A stretch of 64,000 nt of DNA from DATBQN01 sp963755825 (lineage in GTDB: Bacteria > Acidobacteriota > Thermoanaerobaculia > Multivoradales > UBA5704): NCBI GenBank assembly GCA_963755825.1, contig CAVWLA010000003.1, forward strand, positions 1,302,001-1,366,000, written 5' to 3'. Numbering within the stretch: the first letter of the stretch is position 1; each line of letters begins with the position of its first letter. Both the position numbers and the translations under genes were made by a program. Shown here one piece after another: positions 49,216 through 57,806 of this stretch. The notes beneath the pieces are model-generated. The model had not been told where the DNA came from. It searched no databases and saw only the letters and a program-made list of their open reading frames with translations.

Positions 49216-50000
49216 CGGGCGCGTTCGGAGAGGGTCTGGCTGGCGAGCTCGGCGAGATCTCGCGACAGCGCCTCGGCGATCAGCTCGCGCGCGCTGTGCA
49301 GGAAGAAGTGGTCGCCCGGCAGCATGCGGGGCCGGAAGCGGCCGCGGGTCTGCGTCCGCCAGAGGTCCAGATCGTCCTTGGTGACGTCGCGGTCGCCGAG
49401 GCCGCCGAAGGCCGAGATGCCGATGTCGAACGGCGCCTCCTCGGTATATTCATAGGTCTCGTTGACCCCAAAATCGGCGCGCAGGATCGGAAGCAGCAGG
49501 CGCATCAGCTCGACGTGCTGCAGCACCTCTTCGGGCGTGCCGTTGAGCTCGCGCAGCTTCTCGATGAACTGCGGCTCGGGGAGCTCGTGGATGGGCTCCT
49601 CGCGCGCCGGCAGCTGCGGCGCCCGCCGGCCGGAGACGAAGAGATGGAGCGGCAGCGGACCGCCGGTCCGCCGCTGCGCCCGCGCCAGCTCGAACGAGAG
49701 GAGCGCCCCCATGCTGTGGCCGAAGAAGGCGAACGGCATGTCGAAGTACGGCGGCAGGACCTGCGCCAGCGCCTCGACCAGCGGCCGCCAGTGGGTGAAG
49801 GGCGTCTCCCGCAGGCGGCTCTCGCGGCCGGGGAGCTGCACCGGACAGACCTCGACGTCGGTGGGGAGCGACGCCGCCCAGCCGCGGTACACCGAGGCGC
49901 CGCCGCCCGCGTAGGGGAAGCAGAACAGCCGCAGGCGAGCCCGCGGATTGGGCTCGCGGTAGGCGAGCCAGCGCTCGGCGGGCGGCGGGCTGGGCGTCAC
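49212..50000 (-). CDS. Type II thioesterase (GrsT/TEII family)
   Basis: A 262-residue alpha/beta hydrolase that clears misprimed carrier proteins on NRPS/PKS lines. RLFCFPYAGGGASVYRGW near the N-terminus, nucleophile Ser in FFGHSMGALLSFELA and a late PGDHFFLH with the catalytic His are all characteristic, with Asp in between. GTG start at 50000. Coupled to the phosphopantetheinyl transferase and 100 bases downstream of mbtH. Confidence 0.94.
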   Translation of the reverse strand: MTPSPPPAERWLAYREPNPRARLRLFCFPYAGGGASVYRGWAASLPTDVEVCPVQLPGRESRLRETPFTHWRPLVEALAQVLPPYFDMPFAFFGHSMGALLSFELARAQRRTGGPLPLHLFVSGRRAPQLPAREEPIHELPEPQFIEKLRELNGTPEEVLQHVELMRLLLPILRADFGVNETYEYTEEAPFDIGISAFGGLGDRDVTKDDLDLWRTQTRGRFRPRMLPGDHFFLHSARELIAEALSRDLAELASQTLSERAR

Positions 50001-50100
50001 GATGGGATCGGCATCGGAGGTGAAAGGGTCGCGGCCGGGCCGCGGCGAGCGCCCGGCCGGGGCGGCAAGCCCAGCGGCCGGCCGCGACCGCCGGCGCGCA

Positions 50101-50346
50101 TCAGTTGGCCGACTGATCCGCCTGCTTGCTCTTCTCCATCTCTTCCATCTTCTTGCGCAGCGAGAGCGGGCGCATGTCCGTCCAGATCTCCTTGATGTGG
50201 GCGAGGCACTCGTCCTTGGGGCCGCTCTTGCCGACGTCGTTCCAGCCCAGCGGGTTCTCGCGGTGCGCCGGCCAGATCGAGTACTGCTCCTCGTGGTTCA
50301 CGACGACCTTGTAGATCGTATTGTCTTCTTTGTCTTCCCAGCTCAT
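50101..50346 (-). CDS. MbtH-like NRPS accessory protein
   Basis: An 81-residue MbtH-family protein that binds and activates NRPS adenylation domains. The family signature is clear: YKVVVNHEEQYSIWPAH, NPLGWNDVGKSG, CLAHIKEIWTDMRP. A charged helical tail (RKKMEEMEKSKQ) extends beyond the usual ~65 residues. AAGGAGAA precedes the ATG. First gene of the mbtH, thioesterase, phosphopantetheinyl transferase unit; no adenylation-domain gene is in the window. Confidence 0.95.
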   Translation of the reverse strand: MSWEDKEDNTIYKVVVNHEEQYSIWPAHRENPLGWNDVGKSGPKDECLAHIKEIWTDMRPLSLRKKMEEMEKSKQADQSAN

Positions 50347-50493
50347 CGGGTTCTCCTTACCGAGCGGCTCCGCCGCCTCCTAGGGGTCCCACCGGGCCCT
50401 TCCAGGGACATTCTAGCCCCGAGACCGCCGGCTCCACTAATAGAGTGCCGCTTCCATGCAGGGCGTGACAGCGGCCCGGCCCCTGCGGCGAGC

Positions 50494-51930
50494 TCACGGC
50501 TCCGCGGCGGCCGTCCGCTGCCGAGCGCCGGCGAGCGCCGCCACCAGGGCGTCGAGGTCGTCCGGGCCGGTGCGGACGTTGGTGATGCAGGCGCGGAGCG
50601 CCGGCCGGGTCTCCCCCAGCCGAACGGTGCTGATCCAGGCGGCTCCCGAGCGGACGACGTCGGCGGCGATCGCCTCGAGGTGGGCGGCGGAGCCGCCGTC
50701 CGGGCGGGTGGCGTCGGTGAAACAGACGACCGGCAGGGGGGTCGGATTGATCGGCTCCCAGTCGGCGGCGCGCAGCCGCTCGCGGAGGAGATCGCCCATC
50801 GCGGTCTGGTGGTGGATCGCCTCTTCGTATCCTCGCCAGCCGGCGACGGCGAGCGAGAGGAAGAGCTTCAGGCCGATGAAACGGCGCGACCATTGGATCG
50901 AATGCGCGTAGGGGTCGGCGACGGAGAGGTCGCCGGCGTCCCGCGGCATGTAGCCCGCCGTCACCCGGAAGGTGCGCTCGAGGACGCCGGTCTGCCGGGT
51001 GAGGAAGAGCCCCGCCCCCATCGGCACCGACAGCCACTTGTGGGCGTCGAAGGTGATCGACGCGGCGCGCTCGATGCCGGCGAGGATCGGCCGCAGCGTC
51101 GAGTCGAGCGCCGCGGCGCCGCCCCAGGCGGCGTCGACGTGGAACCACAGGCGCTCCTCGTCGGCGACATCGGCGATGGCGGCGAGCGGGTCGACGGTGC
51201 CGCCGGAGGTGGTGCCGGCGGTCGCCACCACCAGGAAGGGGGCGCAGCCGTCGTGGCGGTCGCGCTCGACCGCGGCGCGGAGCTCGTCGACGTCCATGCG
51301 CAGCTCGCCGTCCACCGGGATCTCGCGCACCGCCTCGGTGCCCAGGCCGCAGAGGCGGGCCGCCTTCCAGAACGAGTGGTGCGCCTCCGAGGAGACGTAG
51401 AGGACCGGCTGGCTGCGCAGCGCCAGGAGGCCGCGGCGGCCGACCTCGGGGAAGGCGCGGAGCAGCGCCGCCAGGAGCGCCGTGTGGTTGGCCTCGGCGC
51501 CGCCCGAGGTGAAGGTCCCCTCGGCGCGCTCGCGGTCGTAGCCGAAGCGCTCGGCGAAGGCGTGCACGAGGTGCTGCTCGATCTCGGCGGCGAGCGGGCT
51601 GTGGCTCCAGGCGGCGAGCTGCGGATTGAAGGCGGCGACCAGGGCGTCGGCGGCGATGCCCATGGTGGTCGGCGCCGGGTTGAAGAGGCCGAAGTAGCGC
51701 GGGTGCGGAGTGTGGACCTGGTGGCGCCAGAGGCCGCCGACGGCGAAATCGAGGGCCTCGTTGGGCTCCACCGGCTCGCCGAAGTCGAAGCGTTCGAGGA
51801 GGCCGCGGATCTCATCGGGATCGAGGTGCGGCGCCACCCGTGCGCTCCCGACGCCTTCTGTGTAGGCTTCGATGGCCTCGACGAGCCGCCCCCAGAGCGC
51901 GCGCCTCTCGTCGGCAGACAACATCAACAT
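50494..51930 (-). CDS. PLP-dependent decarboxylase (aromatic amino acid / glutamate type)
   Basis: A 478-residue group II decarboxylase. Residues show HPRYFGLFNPAPT, FTSGGAEANHTALLAAL, HVDAAWGGAAAL with the PLP-binding Asp, and the PLP Lys298 in TFDAHKWLSVP. Substrate specificity (tryptophan, tyrosine, DOPA or another) cannot be told. The ATG at 51930 is preferred over an upstream open frame that runs into the divergent promoter. It is upstream of mbtH on the same strand by 147 bases and could supply an amine to the same pathway. Confidence 0.9.
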   Translation of the reverse strand: MLMLSADERRALWGRLVEAIEAYTEGVGSARVAPHLDPDEIRGLLERFDFGEPVEPNEALDFAVGGLWRHQVHTPHPRYFGLFNPAPTTMGIAADALVAAFNPQLAAWSHSPLAAEIEQHLVHAFAERFGYDRERAEGTFTSGGAEANHTALLAALLRAFPEVGRRGLLALRSQPVLYVSSEAHHSFWKAARLCGLGTEAVREIPVDGELRMDVDELRAAVERDRHDGCAPFLVVATAGTTSGGTVDPLAAIADVADEERLWFHVDAAWGGAAALDSTLRPILAGIERAASITFDAHKWLSVPMGAGLFLTRQTGVLERTFRVTAGYMPRDAGDLSVADPYAHSIQWSRRFIGLKLFLSLAVAGWRGYEEAIHHQTAMGDLLRERLRAADWEPINPTPLPVVCFTDATRPDGGSAAHLEAIAADVVRSGAAWISTVRLGETRPALRACITNVRTGPDDLDALVAALAGARQRTAAAEP

Positions 51931-52087
51931 GGTGGTCGCGCCTCGCTCGCAGGGCACTCCGCGGAGGCCCGGATGGACTTCGGATGCGGGCTCGGCCCGC
52001 CAGCAACGCCGTACATAATAGAGCAACGCCGGAGACCGGACGGCGGGCGGCGCAAACCCCCGCATCGATCCCCACCTGGAGCCCTAG

Positions 52088-52474
52088 ATGCCCACAGCCC
52101 AGCCAGCCCCGCCGCTCAAGCCCTGCCCCGGCACCCCCAATTGCGTCTCGACCGGCGCGGGCGGCCGACCCGACCAGCGGATGGAGGCGATCCCCTACCG
52201 CGACCCGCGGGCGGCGCGCGCCCGCCTGCGCGGCGTGCTCGCCGGGCTGCCGCGGACGCGCATCGTCGAAGACGATCTCGACGGCCGCGGCTATCTCCGC
52301 GCCGAGGCGCGCTCGCTCATCTTTCGCTTCGTCGACGACGTCGAGTTCGCCTTCGACGACGCGGCGGGCAGGCTCCACTTCCGCTGCGCCTCGCGCCTCG
52401 GCCGCTCCGACTTCGGCGTCAATCGCCGGCGGATGGACAAGATCCGCGCCGGCTTTTTGGCCGGCGAGCCGTGA
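52088..52474 (+). CDS. DUF1499 family protein
   Basis: A 128-residue protein of the DUF1499 family. The N-terminal KPCPGTPNCVST is the hallmark CPxxPNCVS motif, and IFRFVDDVEFAFDDAAGRLHFR, then SRLGRSDFGVNRRRM match the conserved core. The function is unknown. A TACATAAT box lies at 52012-52019. Its stop overlaps the GTG of the next gene by 4 bases. Confidence 0.88.
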   Translation: MPTAQPAPPLKPCPGTPNCVSTGAGGRPDQRMEAIPYRDPRAARARLRGVLAGLPRTRIVEDDLDGRGYLRAEARSLIFRFVDDVEFAFDDAAGRLHFRCASRLGRSDFGVNRRRMDKIRAGFLAGEP

Positions 52475-53433
52475 GCCGGGAGGCCGGCGGCGATCCATCC
52501 TTGCTCCACGCCCCGCACCGGACGGGAGGGCGGTTCTTCAACCCCTGGCGGCCGGAGACCCGCGGCCTCGGCGACCTCCTGCGCTGGAAGCTCGGCGACA
52601 ACCCCTATGGGCCTCACCCACCGCCTCACGTGCCCGTGGTGGCGAACGACGGCCGCTACCTCGCCTCGCCCGCCGAGCCGCCGTCTCTCACCTGGGTGGG
52701 GCATGCGACCTTCGCCCTCCAGGACGGCCCCGATGTCGTCCTCACCGACCCTCATTGGGGTCCCCGCGCCCTCCTGCCGCGGCGACAGAGCCCGCCCGGG
52801 ATCCCCCTCGCCGCCGTGCCGCCCCACGCCTTCGCCGTCCTTTCCCACAACCACTACGATCACCTCGACGCCTGGACGGTCGAGCGCCTGCCGGCGATCC
52901 CCTGGTTCGTGCCGCTCGGGCTCGGGCGCTGGCTCCGCCGCCGCCATGCCGGCCCGGTCGTCGAGCTCGACTGGTGGCAGAGCGTCCGCCATGGGCGCTG
53001 GACGCTGACCTGCCTGCCCGCCCAGCACTGGTCCAACCGCCTCGACGCCGGCCGCAACACGACGCTCTGGTGCTCCTGGCTCCTCGACTCCGGGGAGCGC
53101 CGCTACTACTTCGCCGGCGATTCGGGCTACTTCGGCGGCTTCGCCGAGATCGGGCGCCTCTTCGCTCCCCTCGACGTCGCGCTCCTCCCCATCGGTGCCT
53201 ACGAGCCGCGCTGGTTCATGGGCCTCCAGCACATGGACCCGGCCGAGGCCCTGCGCGCCTTCGCCGACCTCGGCGCCCGCCACATGCTCGCCATGCACTG
53301 GGGGGTCTTCGACCTCACCGACGAGCCGGTCGACCGGGCGCCGGAGGTGCTCGCCCGCGAGGTCGCGGCCGGCGGGGCGGAGGCCTCACGGGTGCATCCC
53401 CTGGCGATCGGCGAGCGCTGGCTCATTCTTTGA
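52471..53433 (+). CDS. MBL-fold hydrolase, NAPE-PLD/UlaG-like
   Basis: A 320-residue metallo-beta-lactamase-fold protein. The segments PSLTWVGHATFALQDG, LSHNHYDHLD (HxHxDH), PAQHWSNR, FAGDSGYFGGF and MAMHWGVFDL follow the N-acyl-phosphatidylethanolamine phospholipase D order. Members act on phospholipids or cyclic phosphoesters. The N-terminal FFNPWRPETRGL is also family-typical. GTG start coupled to the DUF1499 gene; the function pair is not understood. Confidence 0.88.
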   Translation: MSREAGGDPSLLHAPHRTGGRFFNPWRPETRGLGDLLRWKLGDNPYGPHPPPHVPVVANDGRYLASPAEPPSLTWVGHATFALQDGPDVVLTDPHWGPRALLPRRQSPPGIPLAAVPPHAFAVLSHNHYDHLDAWTVERLPAIPWFVPLGLGRWLRRRHAGPVVELDWWQSVRHGRWTLTCLPAQHWSNRLDAGRNTTLWCSWLLDSGERRYYFAGDSGYFGGFAEIGRLFAPLDVALLPIGAYEPRWFMGLQHMDPAEALRAFADLGARHMLAMHWGVFDLTDEPVDRAPEVLAREVAAGGAEASRVHPLAIGERWLIL

Positions 53434-53439
53434 GCAAGA

Positions 53440-53537
53440 GGGCGATTACCAGAGACGAATTCCGCGAAGTTCCATTTCAGCCAGTTATCACGCTCGACTA
53501 GTCGTCAGTTGCTCCACTGATAACCATCTAATCGCCC
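53440..53537. repeat. 98 bp nested palindromic element
   Basis: Outer arms GGGCGATTA (53440-53448) and TAATCGCCC (53529-53537) are a perfect 9 bp inverted repeat. Inner arms AGTTATCA (53483-53490) and TGATAAC (53518-53524) pair for 7 bp, and a perfect palindrome CGACTAGTCG sits at 53495-53504. The stretch is much less GC-rich than its surroundings. It begins 6 bases after a stop codon. Confidence 0.6.
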
Positions 53538-53824
53538 GATTTCGGAAGGTTTTTCTCCACCTCTCCCGGAGAGAAAATCCGACCTCCCTGGCGCTCCACC
53601 GCCAGCGCCTCTCTGCCGCTGTGCTACAGTCCACGCGGGCTCGGCGGGGCGCAGCGAGCATGTCCGCATCCCCGGCGAGCCATCCCTTCGGAGGTAGCCG
53701 TGCCGCAAATCCGCCTCTCCGCGGATCGTCTCTCGTCTCCCCTCCGGCAGCTCGCCGGCTCGCCGGTGCGCGCCCTCGCGCCTGGCCTCAGGAGCGTCGC
53801 CGCGCCGCTCTCCGCGGAGGCGGC
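53538..53824. other. 287 bp leader region before the SprT-like gene
   Basis: Starts less GC-rich, then returns to genome average near 53640. GCTACAGT at about 53623-53630 could be a -10 box. The SprT-like frame is open back through 53660 with an ATG there, so the region may instead be coding for a disordered N-terminus. Confidence 0.4.
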
Positions 53825-54754
53825 ATGAGGTCCTCGACCCAGGCCCTGCCCCGCGCGCCGCGCCGCGGCCCGGCGCGCTCCGGCCCCCTGGCGGCGCGGG
53901 ATCCTCGCTTCCCGGTCCAGCTCGACCTCTTCGGCCCCCGGTCGGCGCCGCTCCGCGAGCTGCCGGCGGAGCGCCCGGCGCCGCCGCCGGCCCTCCCCCG
54001 GCGCGACGTGCCGCGGGAGAAGGCCCGCAACCCGCAGTCCGAGCTCCTGCAGCGCCTGACCCGGCTCACCCGCGCCCGCCTCACCTCGCTCACCCTGACC
54101 GACAACCGGCGGACCATCCTGACGGTCAAGAACGCCCGCGCCGGCGAGCCGATCGCGCTGCGCATCCACCGCTCCTTCACCGAGGCCCCGGAGGAGGTGC
54201 TGCGCTCCGTCGCCGCCTTCGTCGAGAGCCGGCGGGGGAGCGATCGCGCCCGCGAGGCGCTCGCCGTCATCCGCGAGCACTTCACCCGCCATCGCGCCAC
54301 CGTGCCGGTGCAGCCCAGCCGGCTGCCGGTGCTCGATCCCCTGGGGGCGACGATCGACCTGCGGGTGATGCGCGACGAGCTCAACCGCGACTTCTTCGCC
54401 GGCCAGCTCAAGGTGGACATCACCTGGGGCAAGGCCGGTGGGACGGCGAGCCACCGCTGCCGCGGGAGGCGGGCGCGGAAGTCGACGATCCAGCTGGGGA
54501 GCTACTCCTACGAGGACAACCTGATCCGCGTCCACCGCGCGCTCGACCACGGCAGGGTGCCGCGCTACGTGGTCGAGGCGGTCGTCCACCACGAGCTCCT
54601 CCACGCCGCGCTGCCGCCGGTCTTCCTCAACGGGCGGCGCTACGTGCACACCCCGGAGTTCCGCCGCCGCGAGCGCCGCTACCCCCTCCTCGACCGCGCC
54701 GAGCGCTGGATCGAGAAGCACCTCCCCGAGCTGCTCCGCCTCGCCGGCAGCTAG
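53825..54754 (+). CDS. SprT-like zinc metalloprotease
   Basis: A 309-residue protein. The C-terminal half is SprT-like, with the zinc motif VVHHELLHAALPP (HExxH) near residue 260, a preceding FFAGQLKVDITWGKAGG strand and IRVHRALDHGRVPRYVVE. The N-terminal ~150 residues are Arg/Pro-rich and then helical, of unknown role. The ATG at 53825 has GGAGG four bases before it; an upstream ATG at 53660 would add 55 low-complexity residues. SprT/Spartan-type proteases act on DNA-protein crosslinks in some organisms; the bacterial role is unclear. Confidence 0.8.
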   Translation: MRSSTQALPRAPRRGPARSGPLAARDPRFPVQLDLFGPRSAPLRELPAERPAPPPALPRRDVPREKARNPQSELLQRLTRLTRARLTSLTLTDNRRTILTVKNARAGEPIALRIHRSFTEAPEEVLRSVAAFVESRRGSDRAREALAVIREHFTRHRATVPVQPSRLPVLDPLGATIDLRVMRDELNRDFFAGQLKVDITWGKAGGTASHRCRGRRARKSTIQLGSYSYEDNLIRVHRALDHGRVPRYVVEAVVHHELLHAALPPVFLNGRRYVHTPEFRRRERRYPLLDRAERWIEKHLPELLRLAGS

Positions 54755-54772
54755 CCCGAGCGGCGCAGGGCC

Positions 54773-55201
54773 TCAGCCCTCCGGCGCCTCAACCTCCGGA
54801 TAACTGAAGGTGATCGTCTTGTCGACCTCCTCGAGCAGGGTCTTGTGGACGGGGCAGGCGTGGGCGGCGCGCTCGAGCTTCTGGCGCTGCTCGGGGGTGA
54901 GGCCTGCCGGCATCCGGATGTGAACGGGCAGGGCACCGATCCGCCGCGGCTGGGCGATCATGTGCTTCTCGACGCGGAAGGTGACGTCGCCGAAGTCGAT
55001 CCCCTCGCGCTCGGCGACGATCGCCATCGTGGTGACGACGCAGGAGGCGAAGGCCGCCGCCACGAGGTCGGTTGGGGAGAACGAGCTGCCGTCCCCCTGG
55101 TTGTCGACCGGCGCCGCGGTGCGCAGGAGGGTCCCCGACGGTCCGTGCTGCAGCTCCGTTCCCAGCTTGCCGGTGTACCGGCCGGTGATCTCGACGCTCA
55201 T
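54773..55201 (-). CDS. OsmC family peroxiredoxin-like protein
   Basis: A 142-residue OsmC/Ohr-fold protein. The two redox cysteines are in FASCVVTTMAIVAER and AHACPVHKTL, and FSPTDLVAAAF is typical of the OsmC/YhfA branch. It is expected to detoxify organic peroxides in the cytosol. GGGAGA precedes the ATG. It is 14 bases after the glycosyltransferase-like gene on the same strand. Confidence 0.92.
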   Translation of the reverse strand: MSVEITGRYTGKLGTELQHGPSGTLLRTAAPVDNQGDGSSFSPTDLVAAAFASCVVTTMAIVAEREGIDFGDVTFRVEKHMIAQPRRIGALPVHIRMPAGLTPEQRQKLERAAHACPVHKTLLEEVDKTITFSYPEVEAPEG

Positions 55202-55215
55202 GGCAGTTTCTCCCG

Positions 55216-56040
55216 TCAGTCGAACAGCTCGAAGTAGGCGAGATAGTCGTCCAGCACGCGGTCGAGGTTGGTCCGCTCGCGGACCCGGCGCATGGCGGCC
55301 AGCCCGCGCTCCCAGGTCTCGCCGTGGAAGTCGCGCCGCGCGCGCTCGATCGTCCCCAGGATCGCGGGCAGATCGGCCGCGGTGTAGTACGGGTAGTCCT
55401 CTCCCAAGAGCTCGACGGCGCTGGCATCGCGGGTGGTCACCAGGTTAACGCCGCACGCGGCCGCCGTCGAGATCTTGCAGTTGGGCTTGTAGAGCACCTC
55501 GCGCTCGTCGGCGCGGATCGAGAGGTGGCAGTTGAACTCGAGGGCGCGGCGGAAGTAGTCGCTCGAGCAGCAGACGACGCCGGGGATCTGGTCGCAGAGG
55601 GCGAACGAGCGGCGGTCGCCGAGATAGGCGATGGCGAACGGCCGCTCGGCGGCGGCGGTCGGCGCGTAGCGCGCGTCCCACTGGTGGTAGATGACGCGGT
55701 CGCGCCCCCCCGCCAGAGCCGGCCGGCCGAAGTCGGCGAGCTGGCGGCCGTTCTTGAAGATCAGGCCGTCGAAGAGGCCGAGGTTCTTGATCTTCGGCTT
55801 GAAGACGACGGTGTCTTGGACGTCGAGGATGGTGAGGTTGTCCTGGCGCCGGGCGCGCACCAGATCCCACCAGCGCGAGGTCTTGATGGCGACGACGATC
55901 GCCCCGCGGAGCGCCGCGAGGTCGCGCCGATAGATCGCCGCCGAATCGACGCCGCGGGCGGCGAGCCCGGCGCTGATCTGGTCGGCGCCCATCACGGTCG
56001 AGCCCTTGTCGTAGTACTTGAGGAAACGGATGGGGCGCAT
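55216..56040 (-). CDS. Glycosyltransferase-like protein
   Basis: A 274-residue protein. The C-terminal half resembles the GT-B donor-binding half (KPNCKISTAAACGVNLVTTR, then ASAVELLGEDYPYY and a late helix bundle), as in CapsuleG or GT1-like proteins, but the N-terminal domain is short and starts with FLKYYDKGSTVMGADQISAGL. No activity can be named. The ATG lacks a strong ribosome site. It is followed by osmC at 14 bases. Confidence 0.65.
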   Translation of the reverse strand: MRPIRFLKYYDKGSTVMGADQISAGLAARGVDSAAIYRRDLAALRGAIVVAIKTSRWWDLVRARRQDNLTILDVQDTVVFKPKIKNLGLFDGLIFKNGRQLADFGRPALAGGRDRVIYHQWDARYAPTAAAERPFAIAYLGDRRSFALCDQIPGVVCCSSDYFRRALEFNCHLSIRADEREVLYKPNCKISTAAACGVNLVTTRDASAVELLGEDYPYYTAADLPAILGTIERARRDFHGETWERGLAAMRRVRERTNLDRVLDDYLAYFELFD

Positions 56041-56114
56041 GCGCTGGAGGGTGAGCGACGGCGCCCTCTTCCCCTTCCCATCGCTGGGGACGAGGCGACC
56101 GCGGCTCGCCGTGC

Positions 56115-56132
56115 GCCGCTAAGGATAGCGGC
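56115..56132 (-). terminator. Hairpin downstream of the zinc-finger TPR gene
   Basis: GCCGCTA and TAGCGGC form a perfect 7 bp stem with an AGGA loop, 27 bases after the stop of the minus-strand TPR gene. No T-tract. Confidence 0.4.
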
Positions 56133-56158
56133 ATTCGGCGGCCGAGGGCGAGGGCGGC

Positions 56159-57517
56159 TCAGGCCGAGGGATCGAACTGCAGCCGCGGATTGCGGCTCGC
56201 CCTGAGGAGGAAGTTGGCGACGCAGCGGGCCAGCTTCGGCGTCGCGCAGCTCCTCTCCACCGCATGGGTGAAGGCGACCACGGCGGCGAGCGCGTGGTGT
56301 TGGACGTCCTGGGCCACCAGGATGGGGAAGGTCTCGGCGGCGAGATCGGCTACCTCGCGGCTCCTCCCCAGGCGGAGCAGCAGCGCGGCGAGATCCATGG
56401 TTACCACCGCGGCGTCGTAGGCCATCCCGTCCTCGGTGAACCGGCGCTGCACCTCGCGGAGCGCCGCCTCGGCCTCGTCGTCGCGATCGAGCCCGGCGGC
56501 GATCCGGCCGGCGAGCCAGAGCCGCCGTACCTCGGCCGAGGCATCCGGAAACTCAGCGTAGAGGTGAGCGAAGCTCTCGAGGTGAGCCAGCGCCTCCGCG
56601 TGGTGGCCCGCCTCGTCGGTGAACCAGGCGAGGTTGTGGCTCGCCCAGAGGCGCAGGCGCGGCTCGCGATCCTGGTCGAGGAGCGGCAGGCTCTCGCGGA
56701 TGAGCGCGGCCGCCGCCAGCGGATCGCCCTGATGGCCGATGACGACGCCCTTGCTGAGGAGCGCCCGGCCGCGGAGGTGCGGCTCCTGCACCTCGCCATA
56801 GATGTCGATGACCATGTCGAGGAGCTCGACCGCATCCTCGAAGCGTCCGCGGTCGGCGGCGAGCGAAGCCTTGAAGTCGAGGAGCCGGGCCTGCTCCAGT
56901 GGATCGGCGGAGCCCTCGTCGATCAGGCTCTGCGCCAGGTTGAGCGCTTCCTCGGCGCCGCGCCGATCGCAGCCCACCCGGCGGGCGTTCCCCAGGTAAC
57001 CCCAGGCGCGGCCCTTGAGGTCGCACACCACCGAGCGGCCGTAGACCGCGGGATCGACCCGCTCGGCGAGCTCGATCGCCAGCTCGGCGAGCTCCAGGGC
57101 CACGGCGGGCTCGTGAAAGCCGGCCTGGAAGCTGCTCTCGATGAGGCCGTCGCAGATGGCGAGGGTCCACAGCCGCGAATCGGCACGGACCGCCGCATGG
57201 CGCTCGCGCGGAGAGAGGGAGAGCAGGCCGCCGATCTGCGCCGGCGCCTCCAGCCGATCGCGCTGGATGCAGCCGAGGTGGCTCTTGAGCCGCCGGATGT
57301 CCAGCCGCGGCCAGGAGGCTCCCTTGGCCTGCTGCCTTGGCTCCGCCGCCAGCTCGAGCCAGGAGTCGCCGTCTGCCAAGGGCAGGAGCTGGTCGAGCTC
57401 GCGCTGGCAGATCCGGCACCCGGAGCGCAGATGCTCGACGATCCGCCTCTCCTCATGTCGGAAGACCTCGCCGCGAGCGAAGCTCTCGAGGTCCTGACGG
57501 CCGGGGTGGTAGCTCAT
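56159..57517 (-). CDS. HxxxCxxC zinc-finger and TPR-repeat protein
   Basis: A 452-residue cytosolic protein. Residues about 22-42 (HEERRIVEHLRSGCRICQREL) look like the zinc-binding anti-sigma-factor fold. About six TPR-like repeats fill residues 100-410 (AVALELAELAIELAERVDP, then EDAVELLDMVIDIYGEVQ). A regulatory scaffold, perhaps tied to an ECF sigma factor, is plausible. The ATG at 57517 follows GAGGAGG at 6 bases; an upstream ATG at 57523 is too close to the ribosome site. A copy of the ~100 bp repeat lies upstream. Confidence 0.78.
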   Translation of the reverse strand: MSYHPGRQDLESFARGEVFRHEERRIVEHLRSGCRICQRELDQLLPLADGDSWLELAAEPRQQAKGASWPRLDIRRLKSHLGCIQRDRLEAPAQIGGLLSLSPRERHAAVRADSRLWTLAICDGLIESSFQAGFHEPAVALELAELAIELAERVDPAVYGRSVVCDLKGRAWGYLGNARRVGCDRRGAEEALNLAQSLIDEGSADPLEQARLLDFKASLAADRGRFEDAVELLDMVIDIYGEVQEPHLRGRALLSKGVVIGHQGDPLAAAALIRESLPLLDQDREPRLRLWASHNLAWFTDEAGHHAEALAHLESFAHLYAEFPDASAEVRRLWLAGRIAAGLDRDDEAEAALREVQRRFTEDGMAYDAAVVTMDLAALLLRLGRSREVADLAAETFPILVAQDVQHHALAAVVAFTHAVERSCATPKLARCVANFLLRASRNPRLQFDPSA

Positions 57518-57613
57518 CCTCATCCTCCTCAAATCACTCGCCGGCTCCAGCTCGACGGCGAAACGCATGGGAGGCGAACGATGGCCTCCACTGGATACAG
57601 TTGCCGAAACAGC

Positions 57614-57760
57614 AAAAAAAGGGACACCTGCTCCAAAAAAGGGCGCTGGATCCGCTTGGTCTCCTGCGGGCGGACCGCCTTCGGCCCCACCCGCCTAGTC
57701 GCGCCCTTCCAGGCGACCCTCCTCGGAACCAAACGGATCCTCTACCCAAAAAAAGGAGCT
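57614..57760 (-). repeat. ~100 bp inverted-repeat-ended element, copy C, with poly-A flanks
   Basis: The core 57648-57740 has the same interior as copies A and B in B orientation (CCTTCGGCCCCACCCGCC, then GCGCCCTTCCAGGCGACC and CCTCGGAACC). Its ends are GGATCCGCTTGG and CCAAACGGATCC, so both arms differ together from copies A and B. Outside the core are CTCC-A6-GGG and CCC-A7-GGAG, and a GGGACACCTGCTCC segment. It lies between the TPR gene and a small secreted-protein gene. Confidence 0.78.
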
Positions 57761-57806
57761 GGTGCTCTGCGGCCAGGCCGGCGAAGACGGGCCGCGCTGC
57801 GGCGGA

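Noticed and set aside
50389..50406. Possible degenerate fourth copy of the ~100 bp repeat
   Set aside because: Only CCCACC and GCCCTTCCAGG are shared, and the inverted ends are missing. The related CCACCGGGCCCTTCCA also occurs inside the sigma-54 activator gene near 13720, so chance is likely.
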